Source: Hyphomonadaceae bacterium
GTDB taxonomy: Bacteria > Pseudomonadota > Alphaproteobacteria > Caulobacterales > Aquidulcibacteraceae
NCBI GenBank assembly: GCA_022841905.1
Contig: JALHQO010000004.1
Location: 230,936-294,935 of the forward strand
DNA: 64,000 bases
Direction: 5' to 3'
The translations under genes were made by a program, and so were the position numbers. Below the pieces are notes generated by a model, which was not told the origin of the DNA, made no database searches, and saw only the letters and a list, made by a program, of their open reading frames with translations. Positions 43,689-52,695 of the stretch are shown in pieces; positions within the stretch are counted from its first letter, which is position 1, and each line of letters opens with the position of its first letter.

Positions 43689-44921
43689 ATGCCTAAAACG
43701 CTATTCGAGCACCTCTCGCCCGACACCGGCGCCAAACGCATTCTCGCGCTCGATGGCGGCGGCGTGAAGGGCATCCTCACGCTTGGCATGCTTAAAGTGC
43801 TGGAGGACGAATTGCGCCGTCGCGCCGGCGGCGACGCGGCGTTTCGCTTGTCCGACTATTACGATCTGATCGGCGGCACATCCACCGGGGCGATCATCTC
43901 CACCGCATTGGCGTTGGGGCTCACCGTTGAGGAAGTGATCGAACTCTATCAGCGGCTTGGGCCGGAAGTGTTCGGACGCACTGCGGGCGATGGCGTTTTC
44001 CTGCAGGCGAAGTTCGACTCAAAAAAACTGCGCCGGGCGCTGCACTCCGTGTTGTCCACGAAGACGCTCGGTTCGCAGGATTTGCGCACTGGCCTTGCGA
44101 TCCATGCCAAACGTATCGACACCGGTTCCGCCTGGGTCGTCACCAATCATCCGCTCGGCATCTTTTACGATCCCACAGACGGCAGCGGCGTATTTCCGAA
44201 CAAGCGCTACCGGCTCGTCGATCTCGTACTCGCCAGTGCTGCAGCGCCGACCTTCTTTGATGAGATCGTCATCGATATCGAATTCGATGAAAAGCGACGT
44301 CCAATTCAGAAGGGCTTTTTCGTCGACGGCGCGGTGAGCGCGAACAATAATCCGAGCATGCAGCTGTTCATGCTGGCGCTGGAGCCGTCTTACAAATTTG
44401 GTTGGAAGGCCGGCGCCGACAATCTGATGATGACGTCCTGCGGCACCGGTTCACGTAGGCCGACGGTCGATGGCAAAGCCTTTCAAGGCTTGCCGCCCGG
44501 CTTGCGTGGCGTGCACGCCTTGCGCGCTATGGTGTACGACACGCAAGTGCAAGGCATCATGATGATGCAGGCGTTCTCGTCGCCGAAGAAACCATGGCGG
44601 ATCAATTCCGAGATCGGCGACATGGCCGGCGTTTGCATCACCGGTGAGCCGCTGCTGGACTATCAGCGCATGGATGTCGTGCTTGAGACGAAGCCAAAGC
44701 CAAAGCGGCGCACGGACCCGGCGCCGCCGATGACAACGCTGGAACGCATGCTCGGCCGCGAGCTGGACGCGGACACGATGAACGCGCTCGATCTCATGGA
44801 CAACGGCAAGAAGGAAAACATGCAATTGCTGTTGGAGGTCGGCATGGCCGCCGGGCGCACGTTTGTCGATGCGACTTATCCCGATCCTACATTCGATCTG
44901 CCGGAATGGCGCTCTGCGTGA
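43689..44921 (+). CDS. Patatin-like phospholipase
   Basis: A 410-residue lipase with the oxyanion motif GGGVKG (23-28), the nucleophile GTSTG with Ser 65, and the catalytic Asp 213 in VDGAVSANN. The patatin domain covers about residues 15-225 and the rest is a helical C-terminal part. Patatins hydrolyse membrane phospholipids and some serve as effectors in anti-phage systems, but no cyclase or sensor gene is adjacent here. A protein with two RyR-like repeats begins 46 bp downstream. The function is uncertain. Confidence 0.88.
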   Translation: MPKTLFEHLSPDTGAKRILALDGGGVKGILTLGMLKVLEDELRRRAGGDAAFRLSDYYDLIGGTSTGAIISTALALGLTVEEVIELYQRLGPEVFGRTAGDGVFLQAKFDSKKLRRALHSVLSTKTLGSQDLRTGLAIHAKRIDTGSAWVVTNHPLGIFYDPTDGSGVFPNKRYRLVDLVLASAAAPTFFDEIVIDIEFDEKRRPIQKGFFVDGAVSANNNPSMQLFMLALEPSYKFGWKAGADNLMMTSCGTGSRRPTVDGKAFQGLPPGLRGVHALRAMVYDTQVQGIMMMQAFSSPKKPWRINSEIGDMAGVCITGEPLLDYQRMDVVLETKPKPKRRTDPAPPMTTLERMLGRELDADTMNALDLMDNGKKENMQLLLEVGMAAGRTFVDATYPDPTFDLPEWRSA

Positions 44922-44967
44922 GCCCCGCGATTTGCCAAATCCTAAAGAGTTCTTGCTAGGATGAGGG

Positions 44968-45633
44968 ATGGCTAAAGCGCGCAGAACGCAGAAGGCCGAT
45001 CCAGTGCTGGAGGCGGCGGTCGAGTATTTCTCGTCACGCTCGCACGATGCGTGGCGGCGTAATTTCCTGAAGGCGAACCCCGGTGAGAGGGGCAAGCCCC
45101 GCATGCGTCTGCGCGGCGGCGTTATGGTTGATGTCAATCAACCATGGTCGAAGCTCGATCCGCGCGCGCAGCAGAGCAACAAACGGGCAGCGCTCGACGC
45201 TTATGCTGCGGTGAAGAAATTTCCAAACGATCGCGAAGCGGCGGCGGATTTCATTCATGAGTGTTGGATCAAAGCCAATCGCAAAGATGCGAGCCAGCCG
45301 AAGGCCTTGTTCAAGCCTTACGCGAAGTTGCCCGAAGTCGAAAAAGACAAAGACCGCGCGCACGTCGACATTATGAAGAAAGCGTTGGCGGCGGTGCGCA
45401 AGAACGTGGACAGGCAGACGCCGCGGAAAGCCGCCAAGGCGAAACGCGTGCGCACAACAGCAGGCGTTCAGATCGACGCCAGCGCCTGGCGACGGCTGGA
45501 ACGCGCTGCAAAGGATTTGTCCAAAGCCCTGGGCCGCGAAGTTTCGGCCGAAGTGTTGGCGGCGGCTGGTGTCGAGGCGATGGTGGGCGTCTGCAAAGCG
45601 GTGGCCGCGAAGGCGCGCGCCAAGCGCGGCTGA
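44968..45633 (+). CDS. Small basic protein with two RyR-like repeats
   Basis: A 221-residue cytosolic protein, very Lys/Arg/Ala-rich. Two stretches share an H-x2-W ... P-[WY]-x2-L ... R pattern resembling the RyR domain: residues 26-80 (HDAWRRNF; QPWSKLDPRAQQSNKRAA) and 97-140 (HECWIKAN; KPYAKLPEVEKDKDRAHV). A helical basic tail follows (150-221). RyR domains are proposed to bind ligands or nucleotides in bacteria. The domain call is by eye and needs a profile search. It follows the patatin gene and is probably co-transcribed with it. Confidence 0.6.
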   Translation: MAKARRTQKADPVLEAAVEYFSSRSHDAWRRNFLKANPGERGKPRMRLRGGVMVDVNQPWSKLDPRAQQSNKRAALDAYAAVKKFPNDREAAADFIHECWIKANRKDASQPKALFKPYAKLPEVEKDKDRAHVDIMKKALAAVRKNVDRQTPRKAAKAKRVRTTAGVQIDASAWRRLERAAKDLSKALGREVSAEVLAAAGVEAMVGVCKAVAAKARAKRG

Positions 45634-45678
45634 CGCCGTTCGCCGCAGCGCCTTGCGCGCGCCCTGATTTCCGCCGAC

Positions 45679-46758
45679 ATGGCCCCTATGAAATCTGTTG
45701 TCATCGTCGGCGGCGGCGTCATCGGCCTCTTTACCGCCGTGCGTCTGGCTAAGGCCGGAGCGCGCGTGACCGTGCTGGAAGCAGAAGGCGAGCACGCCGA
45801 TGTGTTCGGCCCTGGCGCATCGGTCGCGGCGGCGGGGATGCTGGCGCCGCTAGACGAGAGCGCCACTCCGTTCACGCCGCTGGCGTTCGAGTCCTTCGAT
45901 CTTTGGCGCCAATGGCGTGACGGCGCCGAATGGGCGGATGGCGTTCGCTTCGATGGTGGCGTCCGCGTGGCCGACGAGATCGCCGCAGCCGACGTAGTTC
46001 AGACATCGGAGCGCCATGGACGGCGCGCGCAGGTCTTGCGGAGCGGTCAGTTCCGCAAACGCACCGGCCTCAATGCTGAGCATACAGCGGTGTTTGTCGA
46101 GCATGAAGGCGTCGCCGATCCGCAGCGTGTGTTGAGCGGGCTCGCCATGCAGGCGCGGGCCCACGGCGTCATCATCGAGTACAATCAAGATGTCGCCAAC
46201 GTAACGGCGAGTGCAGCGCTCACGCACGAGGATCGCGTCTACGAGGCCGAGGCGGTCGTGCTGGCGCCAGGCGTGTGGGCGACGGATGCGCTGAAGCAAG
46301 CTGCCCCGGCGCTGCGCCACGTCAGCGCCGCGCGTGGGCACATGGTGTCGGTCAAGCTTGAGCGTCCGCTCGGGCCGAATGTGCATGGGCCAGGATTTTA
46401 CTTGGCGCAGCGGCGCGAGGACGTGGTGCTGGGATCGACAATGGAGCCGGGCCGTTTCGATCGGCGCGTGGATCAAGCGCAGGTGCAGGCGTTGCTGGCA
46501 GCGGCGGACGCTGCATTGCCCGGGGAAGTTCAAGCGACGGGCTATGCCTGGTGCGGCATTCGCCCGATGTCGCCCGATGGCTGGCCGATGATCGGACCGT
46601 CGGGGGATGGGCTTTTCGTCGCGGCGGGCCATTCGCGCAATGGCTGGCTCATGGCCCCGGTGACGGCGGAGATCATTAGCGCTTATGTACTCGGCGGCGA
46701 GATTCCCGATCGCTGGGCCGCGCTCTCGCCGCAGCGCTTTGAAAGCCAGACAGCATGA
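45679..46758 (+). CDS. FAD-dependent amino-acid oxidase, ThiO-like
   Basis: A 359-residue DAO-fold flavoenzyme with the FAD loop VVIVGGGVIGLFTAVRLAKAG and the C-terminal FAD loop GLFVAAGHSRNGWLMAP. It most resembles glycine oxidase ThiO, which makes the dehydroglycine that ThiG uses; thiS and thiG lie 38 kb away and no other candidate is in the window. Other DAO-family substrates remain possible. The start could be 45679 or the ATG at 45688. The stop overlaps the next gene by ATGA. Confidence 0.75.
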   Translation: MAPMKSVVIVGGGVIGLFTAVRLAKAGARVTVLEAEGEHADVFGPGASVAAAGMLAPLDESATPFTPLAFESFDLWRQWRDGAEWADGVRFDGGVRVADEIAAADVVQTSERHGRRAQVLRSGQFRKRTGLNAEHTAVFVEHEGVADPQRVLSGLAMQARAHGVIIEYNQDVANVTASAALTHEDRVYEAEAVVLAPGVWATDALKQAAPALRHVSAARGHMVSVKLERPLGPNVHGPGFYLAQRREDVVLGSTMEPGRFDRRVDQAQVQALLAAADAALPGEVQATGYAWCGIRPMSPDGWPMIGPSGDGLFVAAGHSRNGWLMAPVTAEIISAYVLGGEIPDRWAALSPQRFESQTA

Positions 46759-47927
46759 CGTTCGCCCTCAGCCTCACCGAAGAACAAGCCGCCATCAAGC
46801 ACGCGATCGAAGAGATCTGCGCCAAGTATGACGACCACTATTGGCTGAACGTCGATAACACCGGTGACTTCCCGGACGCCTTCGTCAACGATATCGCCGC
46901 CGGCGGCTGGCTCGGCGTCGCCATGCCTGAAAGTATCGGAGGCGCGGGGCTCGGGCTGACGGAAGCCGCGCTGATGATGCAGACGGTGGCGGAATCGGGC
47001 GCGGGCTTTTCCGGCGCCAGCGCCATCCATCTCAACATTTTCGGCCTGATGCCGATCGTGAAGTTCGGCACGCCGGAGCAGCAGCAACGTTTTCTGCCGC
47101 CTGCAATGGACGGCACGGACAAAGCCTGCTTCGCCGTGACCGAACCAAACTCTGGCCTCGATACGGCGAGCTTGGAGACGAAGGCCGAGCGCACCAATAG
47201 CGGCTATCGCATCAATGGCCGAAAAATCTGGACGACGAATGCGCAGCGCGCGAACAAAATTCTGATCATCGCGCGCACGACGCCGAAAGATCAGGCCAAG
47301 CGGCCGACCGAGGGCCTCTCGCTGTTCTACGCCGATTTCGATCGTAGCAAGATCGAGGCGCAGCCGATCCCGAAAATGGGCCGCAAGGCGGTGGAGTGCA
47401 ACACGCTCTTCATCGAGGACCTCGACGTATCGAACGCTGAACTCATCGGCGAAGAAGGCGCAGGCTTCAAGATTTTGCTGTCTGGTTTAAATCCCGAGCG
47501 CGTGCTCTTCGCGGCAGAAGCGATTGGGCTTGGCCGTGCGGCCCTGAAGCGCGCGGCGCAATACGCGAAAGAGCGCGTCGTGTTCGGCCGGCCGATCGGG
47601 CAGAACCAGGGCATTCAGCATCCGCTCGCAAAAGCGTGGGCCGAACTCGAAGCCGCCAACCTAATGGCGTTCAAAGCGGCCGCGCTTTACGACGCCGGCA
47701 AGGATTGCGGCGCGGAGGCCAACGCTTCGAAATATCTTGGCGCCGAGGCCGGATTCCGCGCATGTGAGACGTCGGTGTTGGTGCATGGCGGCATGGGCTA
47801 CGCCAAGGAATATTTCGTGGAGCGCTATTTCCGCGAAGCGATGATCGCGCGCATCGCGCCCGTCTCGCGCGAGATGATCCTGAACTACATCGCCGAACGT
47901 GTGCTCGGGCTGCCGAAGAGCTACTGA
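46755..47927 (+). CDS. Acyl-CoA dehydrogenase
   Basis: 390 residues with the three-domain acyl-CoA dehydrogenase fold. Signature segments are CFAVTEPNSGLDTASLETKAER, INGRKIWTTNAQRANKILIIART and, near the C-terminus, VHGGMGYAKEYFVERYFREA. It oxidises an acyl-CoA at C2-C3 with FAD and passes electrons to ETF. Substrate length is unknown. It is translationally coupled to the ThiO-like gene, although the reactions have no obvious link. Confidence 0.93.
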   Translation: MTFALSLTEEQAAIKHAIEEICAKYDDHYWLNVDNTGDFPDAFVNDIAAGGWLGVAMPESIGGAGLGLTEAALMMQTVAESGAGFSGASAIHLNIFGLMPIVKFGTPEQQQRFLPPAMDGTDKACFAVTEPNSGLDTASLETKAERTNSGYRINGRKIWTTNAQRANKILIIARTTPKDQAKRPTEGLSLFYADFDRSKIEAQPIPKMGRKAVECNTLFIEDLDVSNAELIGEEGAGFKILLSGLNPERVLFAAEAIGLGRAALKRAAQYAKERVVFGRPIGQNQGIQHPLAKAWAELEAANLMAFKAAALYDAGKDCGAEANASKYLGAEAGFRACETSVLVHGGMGYAKEYFVERYFREAMIARIAPVSREMILNYIAERVLGLPKSY

Positions 47928-47988
47928 CGGCGCGCGCAGGGCAAAAACGCCGTATTGCCTACTGAAAGTGCGGGCGCTTGATACGGGC

Positions 47989-48687
47989 ATGAAAGTCGCC
48001 CCGCTCGCATCCTCGATCCACAAATGGCTCGCGCTCATCGTGGGCGTGCAGATGCTGTTCTGGGTCGGCTCCGGCCTCTTTTTTGCGATTTACCCGATCG
48101 AGCAGGTGCGCAGCGAGCACCGCATCGCAGAGATGCATTCGGCTGCGCCCCTCCCGGAGCGCGCGCCCTCAGAGTTGGCGGCGTTGCTTCCGGAAGCGCC
48201 GTCGCGGCTGGTCTATGAACGCACCAGCGCTGGCGGGGCGGTGGCGGTCGCGGAATTTCACGAGCGCCGCCCGATCCTGATCAATCTCGACGACTGGCGC
48301 GTCGCGTCACCGATCAGCGCCGAGGCGGCCGAGCAGATTGCGCGCGCTTACATCGCCGGCAATCCGCGCGTGCGCGAGGCGCAGTTGGTGACGGAAGAGA
48401 GCCCGGAATATCGGGGCGTGCTGCCGGCGTGGCGCATCGCCTTCGATGACGCCGAGGGGTTGGCCGTTTATGTCGCCGCCGACACTGCGCGCGTGACGGC
48501 GCGCCGATCTGACTTGTGGCGCGTTTATGATGCGCTTTGGGCGCTGCACATCATGGATTGGCGCGACCACGAGAACTTCAACACTGGCTTGTTGATCGCC
48601 ACGTCGTTCACGAGCCTCATCGTGCTATTGGCGGGCTTCGTTTTGTTTCCGTATAGATTGCGCTTGCGCATCAAACGCGCCGGTTAA
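47989..48687 (+). CDS. PepSY-domain membrane protein
   Basis: A 232-residue protein with an N-terminal TM helix (KWLALIVGVQMLFWVGSGLFFAIYP), a periplasmic PepSY-like part (about residues 60-160) and a C-terminal TM helix (LLIATSFTSLIVLLAGFVLFPY). The HKWLALIVGVQMLFW and ALHIMDW motifs match PepSY-associated TM proteins tied to siderophore or iron reduction. The ATG at 47989 is chosen; an upstream frame start would overlap the acyl-CoA dehydrogenase. Confidence 0.83.
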   Translation: MKVAPLASSIHKWLALIVGVQMLFWVGSGLFFAIYPIEQVRSEHRIAEMHSAAPLPERAPSELAALLPEAPSRLVYERTSAGGAVAVAEFHERRPILINLDDWRVASPISAEAAEQIARAYIAGNPRVREAQLVTEESPEYRGVLPAWRIAFDDAEGLAVYVAADTARVTARRSDLWRVYDALWALHIMDWRDHENFNTGLLIATSFTSLIVLLAGFVLFPYRLRLRIKRAG

Positions 48688-48722
48688 CTCGCGATTCATC
48701 AAATTGGTTGAGCGCGGTAGGC

Positions 48723-49499
48723 ATGAGCGATCCGATCGCGCCTACCGGTCACGACGTCGTTCGCGCAGCCATACGCCGCGCAGCGGATGCAACCGGCGTC
48801 GATTTTTCCCTACTCGTTGAAACCGCGCGCCGCGAAAGCGCGCTTAATCCGACGGCGCGCGCGGGGACATCGAGCGCGACGGGATTGTTCCAGTTCATCG
48901 AGGGCACTTGGTTTCAGATGATGCGCCGCCATGGCGCGACGCACGGTCTCGGCCATTACGCGCAGGCGTTAGAGCAGGGCGCGAACGGCGACATGCGCCG
49001 CGAAATCCTGGCGCTGCGCAATGACCCGGAGATCTCCGCGCGTATGGCGGCTGAACTCGCGCGCGAAAATGCGCAGACGCTGCAAGCGCGGCTTGGCCGA
49101 TCGCCGAGTGCTGGCGAGCTTTATGCGGCGCATGTGATGGGGCCAGGTGGCGCGTTGCGCTTGATCGAAGCGGCGGCGCAGGGCGCGCCGAGTGCGGCGG
49201 CGATCTTTCCGCGCGAAGCCGCCGCCAATCGCGGGCTCTTTTACGCCAACGGTCAGCCGCGTTCGGCGCAAGCGTTACTGGAACGGCTCAATCTGGATGC
49301 CAATGCGTCCATGGGTGCAGGGAGTGGCAGCCAAGGCGGACGCATCGAGTACGGACGCGAGGGCCAGTCGATGTCGCCGGCGCTCGCAAATGCGCTGTTT
49401 GCGATGGCGCTCCTGCCTTTGCTTCGTTCGACCGAAGAGGAAACGCAGCAGCGTGATCCAATGCAGGCGCTCAACGCATACGCGCGCACCCAGGGCTAG
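48723..49499 (+). CDS. Lytic transglycosylase (SLT)-like protein
   Basis: 258 residues with a lysozyme-like fold: the catalytic Glu is in ETARRESALNPTARAGTSSATGLFQFIEGTWFQMM (E of RRES), the typical SLT motif I/II. No signal peptide is visible, so export may use a non-classical or flagellar route, as for some flagellar rod hydrolases. A C-terminal hydrophobic segment (ALFAMALLPLL) is present. It converges with the CoA-transferase gene, sharing CTAG. Confidence 0.8.
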   Translation: MSDPIAPTGHDVVRAAIRRAADATGVDFSLLVETARRESALNPTARAGTSSATGLFQFIEGTWFQMMRRHGATHGLGHYAQALEQGANGDMRREILALRNDPEISARMAAELARENAQTLQARLGRSPSAGELYAAHVMGPGGALRLIEAAAQGAPSAAAIFPREAAANRGLFYANGQPRSAQALLERLNLDANASMGAGSGSQGGRIEYGREGQSMSPALANALFAMALLPLLRSTEEETQQRDPMQALNAYARTQG

Positions 49500-50692
49500 G
49501 CCGCCGCGCCGCTCGCATAGAGCGCGTCGATTTCATCTTCCGAATAACCAAACTGAGTCAGCACAGCGCGTGTGTGTTCGCCGAGCTTTGGCGCCGGCCC
49601 CTTTGGGCCGTCGTCGGCGCCGGGAAAGCGGATCGGCGCGCCCGGCGCGTTGATCGGCGGGCCTTCGTGTTGCGGTGTTTGCACCACGGCGCCGGCGGCG
49701 ATTGCTTGCGGATCGACGATCGCTTCCGCCGCCGTTTGCACCGGCGACCAGATCATTTCCTCAGCGTCGAGACGGCCAGCGAGTTCCGCGAGTGTGAAGG
49801 CGGCGAACGCTTCATCCAACACGTCCACAAGATCAGCGCCGTTGGCGCGGCGGGCCTTCGCGCGCGAGAAGCGCTCGTCTTCGATCAGGTTATCCAGCTT
49901 CAGCGCGCGGCAGAGCGGCGGCCAATCTTTCTCGCCTTGTCGGGTGAGCAGGCTGATCCAGTGTTCGTCCTTGGTCTTGAAATAGTTGATCAGCGGATTG
50001 GGCACGTCCCGGCGCTGACGGTTCGACGCTGTGCGTCCGTACGTGTGCTGGATCGCGAAATCAGAGCCGCCGACATAGTGCGCGACGCGCAGCAGGGCCG
50101 CTTCGACTAACCGGCCTTTGCCGGTTTGTTGGCGTTCGAACAATGCGGCGAGCACGCCGCTGACGATCGCCACCGACGCTACGTGATCGCCGAGGGCGGT
50201 GCGCAATTGAACTGGCTCACCGCCCTTCGGGCGAAACAGCGCCGCGAGACCTGACCGCGCCCAGAAAGCGGCGGAGTCCATACCCGGCCGATCAGCGTCC
50301 GGTCCGTCTAGGCCGTAGCCGGTGAGCGTCGCATAGACGAGGCGCGAATTGCGCTGCCGCAGGGTTTCGAAGTCCAATCCGGCACGCGTGAGCCCGCCGG
50401 GGCGCACATTGGTGAGGAAGACATCAGCGCCGTCGATCAGTTTCAGCAATGCCTCGCGCCCAGCGTCCTGCGCAGTGTCCAACACCACGCCGCGCTTACC
50501 GCGATTGTCCAACTCGAACACCGGATTGACGGCGACGCCTTCAATGCCGACCGACGCAAAGAACATGCGGATCGGATCGCCGCCGGGCGGCTCGACCTTG
50601 ATCACGTCAGCGCCCCAGTCCGCCATGATGCCGCCGGCGCCGGGCGCGGCGACGTAGGTGGCGTATTCGATAACCTTCAATCCTTCGAGCAT
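49496..50692 (-). CDS. CaiB/BaiF family CoA-transferase (type III)
   Basis: A 398-residue type III CoA-transferase that moves CoA between acids through an aspartyl-anhydride intermediate. The N-terminal LEGLKVIEYATYVAAPGAGGIMADWGADVIKVEPPGGD is the family signature, and the catalytic Asp is in GMDSAAFWARSG. The ATG at 50692 is preferred over 50725, whose first 11 residues (DVAKQKRVR) lack homology. No paired acyl-CoA gene is next to it. The start region faces the DUF2336 gene divergently. Confidence 0.92.
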   Translation of the reverse strand: MLEGLKVIEYATYVAAPGAGGIMADWGADVIKVEPPGGDPIRMFFASVGIEGVAVNPVFELDNRGKRGVVLDTAQDAGREALLKLIDGADVFLTNVRPGGLTRAGLDFETLRQRNSRLVYATLTGYGLDGPDADRPGMDSAAFWARSGLAALFRPKGGEPVQLRTALGDHVASVAIVSGVLAALFERQQTGKGRLVEAALLRVAHYVGGSDFAIQHTYGRTASNRQRRDVPNPLINYFKTKDEHWISLLTRQGEKDWPPLCRALKLDNLIEDERFSRAKARRANGADLVDVLDEAFAAFTLAELAGRLDAEEMIWSPVQTAAEAIVDPQAIAAGAVVQTPQHEGPPINAPGAPIRFPGADDGPKGPAPKLGEHTRAVLTQFGYSEDEIDALYASGAAA

Positions 50693-50813
50693 GCGGACCC
50701 GTTTCTGTTTCGCAACGTCTGGCAATCAAGGCTTCGTTAAGGCTCAGGCGCAAGTGTCAGCGGATGTCAGCGCGGCGGGGAGTCGCCGCGCCCAGGAGCG
50801 CGAGCGCCGTCCC

Positions 50814-51959
50814 ATGTCCATCGTCACCATGCGCGCCAATCTCACCGATAGCGACATCCGGACCCTGATCAAGGGGCCGACCGAGGAGGACCGCGCCCAG
50901 GCTGCGCACAAGATCTGCCGCTGCATCGAGGAAGGCCAGCTTTCCCCCGAGGAACGCGCGCACGCCGAGGGCATTATCGCCATCATGGCCGCCGACGCCG
51001 CAGTGCTGGTGCGCCGCGCGCTTTCGGTGGCGCTGAAGAATTCGCCCAAGCTGCCGCGCGAGATCGCCAACAAGCTGGCGCGCGATGTGGATTCGATCGC
51101 GCTGCCGATCGTGCTCAACTCGCCGTCGCTGACCGACGCTGATCTTGTGGAGATTGTGCGCGCGTGTCCGCCGGCAAAACAGATTGCGGTTGCTTGCCGC
51201 GAGACGCTCAGCCCCACGGTGACGGGCGCGATTGCGCAGTTCGCCATCCAGGAAGCAGTCGGCCGCGCGCTCGCCAACGACAACGCAATTTTTGACGAAG
51301 CGGGGCTGAACGCCACACTCGACCGCTTCGCTGGCGTCTCCGCCATTACATCGACGATGGTGCATCGCGGCGAGCTGCCGCTGGCGATTACCGAGAAGCT
51401 CGTCTCGCTCGTGGCGGGCGAGGCGTTCGACTATCTGGTCAACAACCACGAGCTACCGCCGCAGATCGCCATCGATCTCGCCATGGGCGCGCGCGAGCGC
51501 ATCACCATCGACATCGTCGAGCAGGCGGTGCGCCAACGTGACATCGGCCGCTTCGTGCAGCAGCTCAATCTCAATGGCCGGCTCAATCCCTCGCTGCTGA
51601 TGCGCGGCTTGTGCCTGGGACACATCGAATTTGTCGAACACGCGATGGCCGAGCTTGCCGGCATGACGCACCAACGCATGTGGCTGATGATCCACGATAG
51701 CGGGCCGCTGGGGCTGAAGGCGGCATTTGACCGTTCTGGCCTGCCGCCGCGTCTGTTCGCGTCTTTCCGCGCCGCTATCGATGTGTATCACAGCATCGAC
51801 CGGGAGGGCGTCGCGCACGATCGCATCACTTTCCGCAAGCGTATGTTGGAGCGGACGCTGACGCTTTTCCAGTCGGTGCCGAAAGACGATCTCGATTATC
51901 TGTTGGAAAAGCTCGACGCGTCGGGCTTGGACTCGTTTCGCGCCGCAGCGCTCAACTAG
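50814..51959 (+). CDS. DUF2336 protein
   Basis: About 381 residues from the ATG at 50814, HEAT-like and all-helical. Repeated elements such as LSPEERAHAEGIIAIMAADAAVLVRRALSVALKN and LPREIANKLARDVDSIALPIVLNSPSL are the family pattern, which is restricted to alphaproteobacteria. Its function is unknown; neighbours in relatives are regulatory. A start at 50829 (MRANLTD) is also possible, and the upstream frame to 50658 is antisense to the CoA-transferase start. Its stop shares CTAG with the EAL-like gene. Confidence 0.88.
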   Translation: MSIVTMRANLTDSDIRTLIKGPTEEDRAQAAHKICRCIEEGQLSPEERAHAEGIIAIMAADAAVLVRRALSVALKNSPKLPREIANKLARDVDSIALPIVLNSPSLTDADLVEIVRACPPAKQIAVACRETLSPTVTGAIAQFAIQEAVGRALANDNAIFDEAGLNATLDRFAGVSAITSTMVHRGELPLAITEKLVSLVAGEAFDYLVNNHELPPQIAIDLAMGARERITIDIVEQAVRQRDIGRFVQQLNLNGRLNPSLLMRGLCLGHIEFVEHAMAELAGMTHQRMWLMIHDSGPLGLKAAFDRSGLPPRLFASFRAAIDVYHSIDREGVAHDRITFRKRMLERTLTLFQSVPKDDLDYLLEKLDASGLDSFRAAALN

Positions 51960-52615
51960 CGCAATCCAGCTTCGGCAAAGCGGCCGCCGCCGCGATCGAA
52001 ACCCGCGATAGCGAGTGTGCGCGCATGCGCGGTGGAGCGCACGCTCTCTGCCGTGATGATGAGACCCGCGCCTTTGGCCGCGAGCAGGCGCCGACCCAGC
52101 GGGCTGCGATCGCCGTCGGGCATGGCGAGAAAGGGATCGGTGTCGGCCGGGGCCTCGATCACCAATTCAGCATAGAGCGCGCGCGCACGTGCGCCGAACG
52201 GCAGGGGGCAATCGGGATCGGCGCGCAGGGCGACGTTCCAGCCGCGGGCGCGGAGTTCTTCGGCAAGCGCCGGTCCATCAGATGCGATGCGCCGTTCGCA
52301 TAACTCGAAGCTCAAGCCTCGGCGCGTGCAGCCCGCTTCGATGGCGGCCTCACTCAAAGCGTCGGCTTCGAGATCCGCGTGGACGTCGCCGGGTATAGCA
52401 AGCGTGAGTGGCGCGTGAAGGCCGCGCTCAAGCCATGCCATGCGCGCGCCGCGCAGCATGCGGGCGAGGGTGGAGAATGCGAACGCCTCGCGCGGTTCGC
52501 CGCGTGGCCGCACGACGCCGGCCGCCAGGGCGCCAACGCGCAAATCGACGCGTGCGCCGATGGCGAACGCGAGCGGTTCCTGCTCTGGCCGGGGGCGGAA
52601 GGGAATGACGGTCAT
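51956..52615 (-). CDS. Degenerate EAL-domain-like protein
   Basis: About 219 residues from 52615 (a start at 52645 is possible). The sequence SFELCERRIASDGPALAEELRARGWNVALR aligns by eye with the ELTE...LRxxGxxLALDDFG segment of EAL c-di-GMP phosphodiesterases, but the DDFG and other metal residues are missing, so catalysis is unlikely. It may bind a ligand or a protein partner. It is the third gene of a minus-strand run after NAD kinase and the Hpt gene. Confidence 0.6.
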   Translation of the reverse strand: MTVIPFRPRPEQEPLAFAIGARVDLRVGALAAGVVRPRGEPREAFAFSTLARMLRGARMAWLERGLHAPLTLAIPGDVHADLEADALSEAAIEAGCTRRGLSFELCERRIASDGPALAEELRARGWNVALRADPDCPLPFGARARALYAELVIEAPADTDPFLAMPDGDRSPLGRRLLAAKGAGLIITAESVRSTAHARTLAIAGFDRGGGRFAEAGLR

Positions 52616-52695
52616 GGGCAACTTCTGCGAGCAGCTTTCTCGCATGGGCGCCGTTAATATTCGACGGGCGAACGCGGTGAACGCGCGTTAGCGTT

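Noticed and set aside
43689..44921. A CBASS CapV effector call for the patatin protein
   Set aside because: No CD-NTase, Cap2/Cap3 or sensor domain gene is present next to it, so only the lipase family can be supported.
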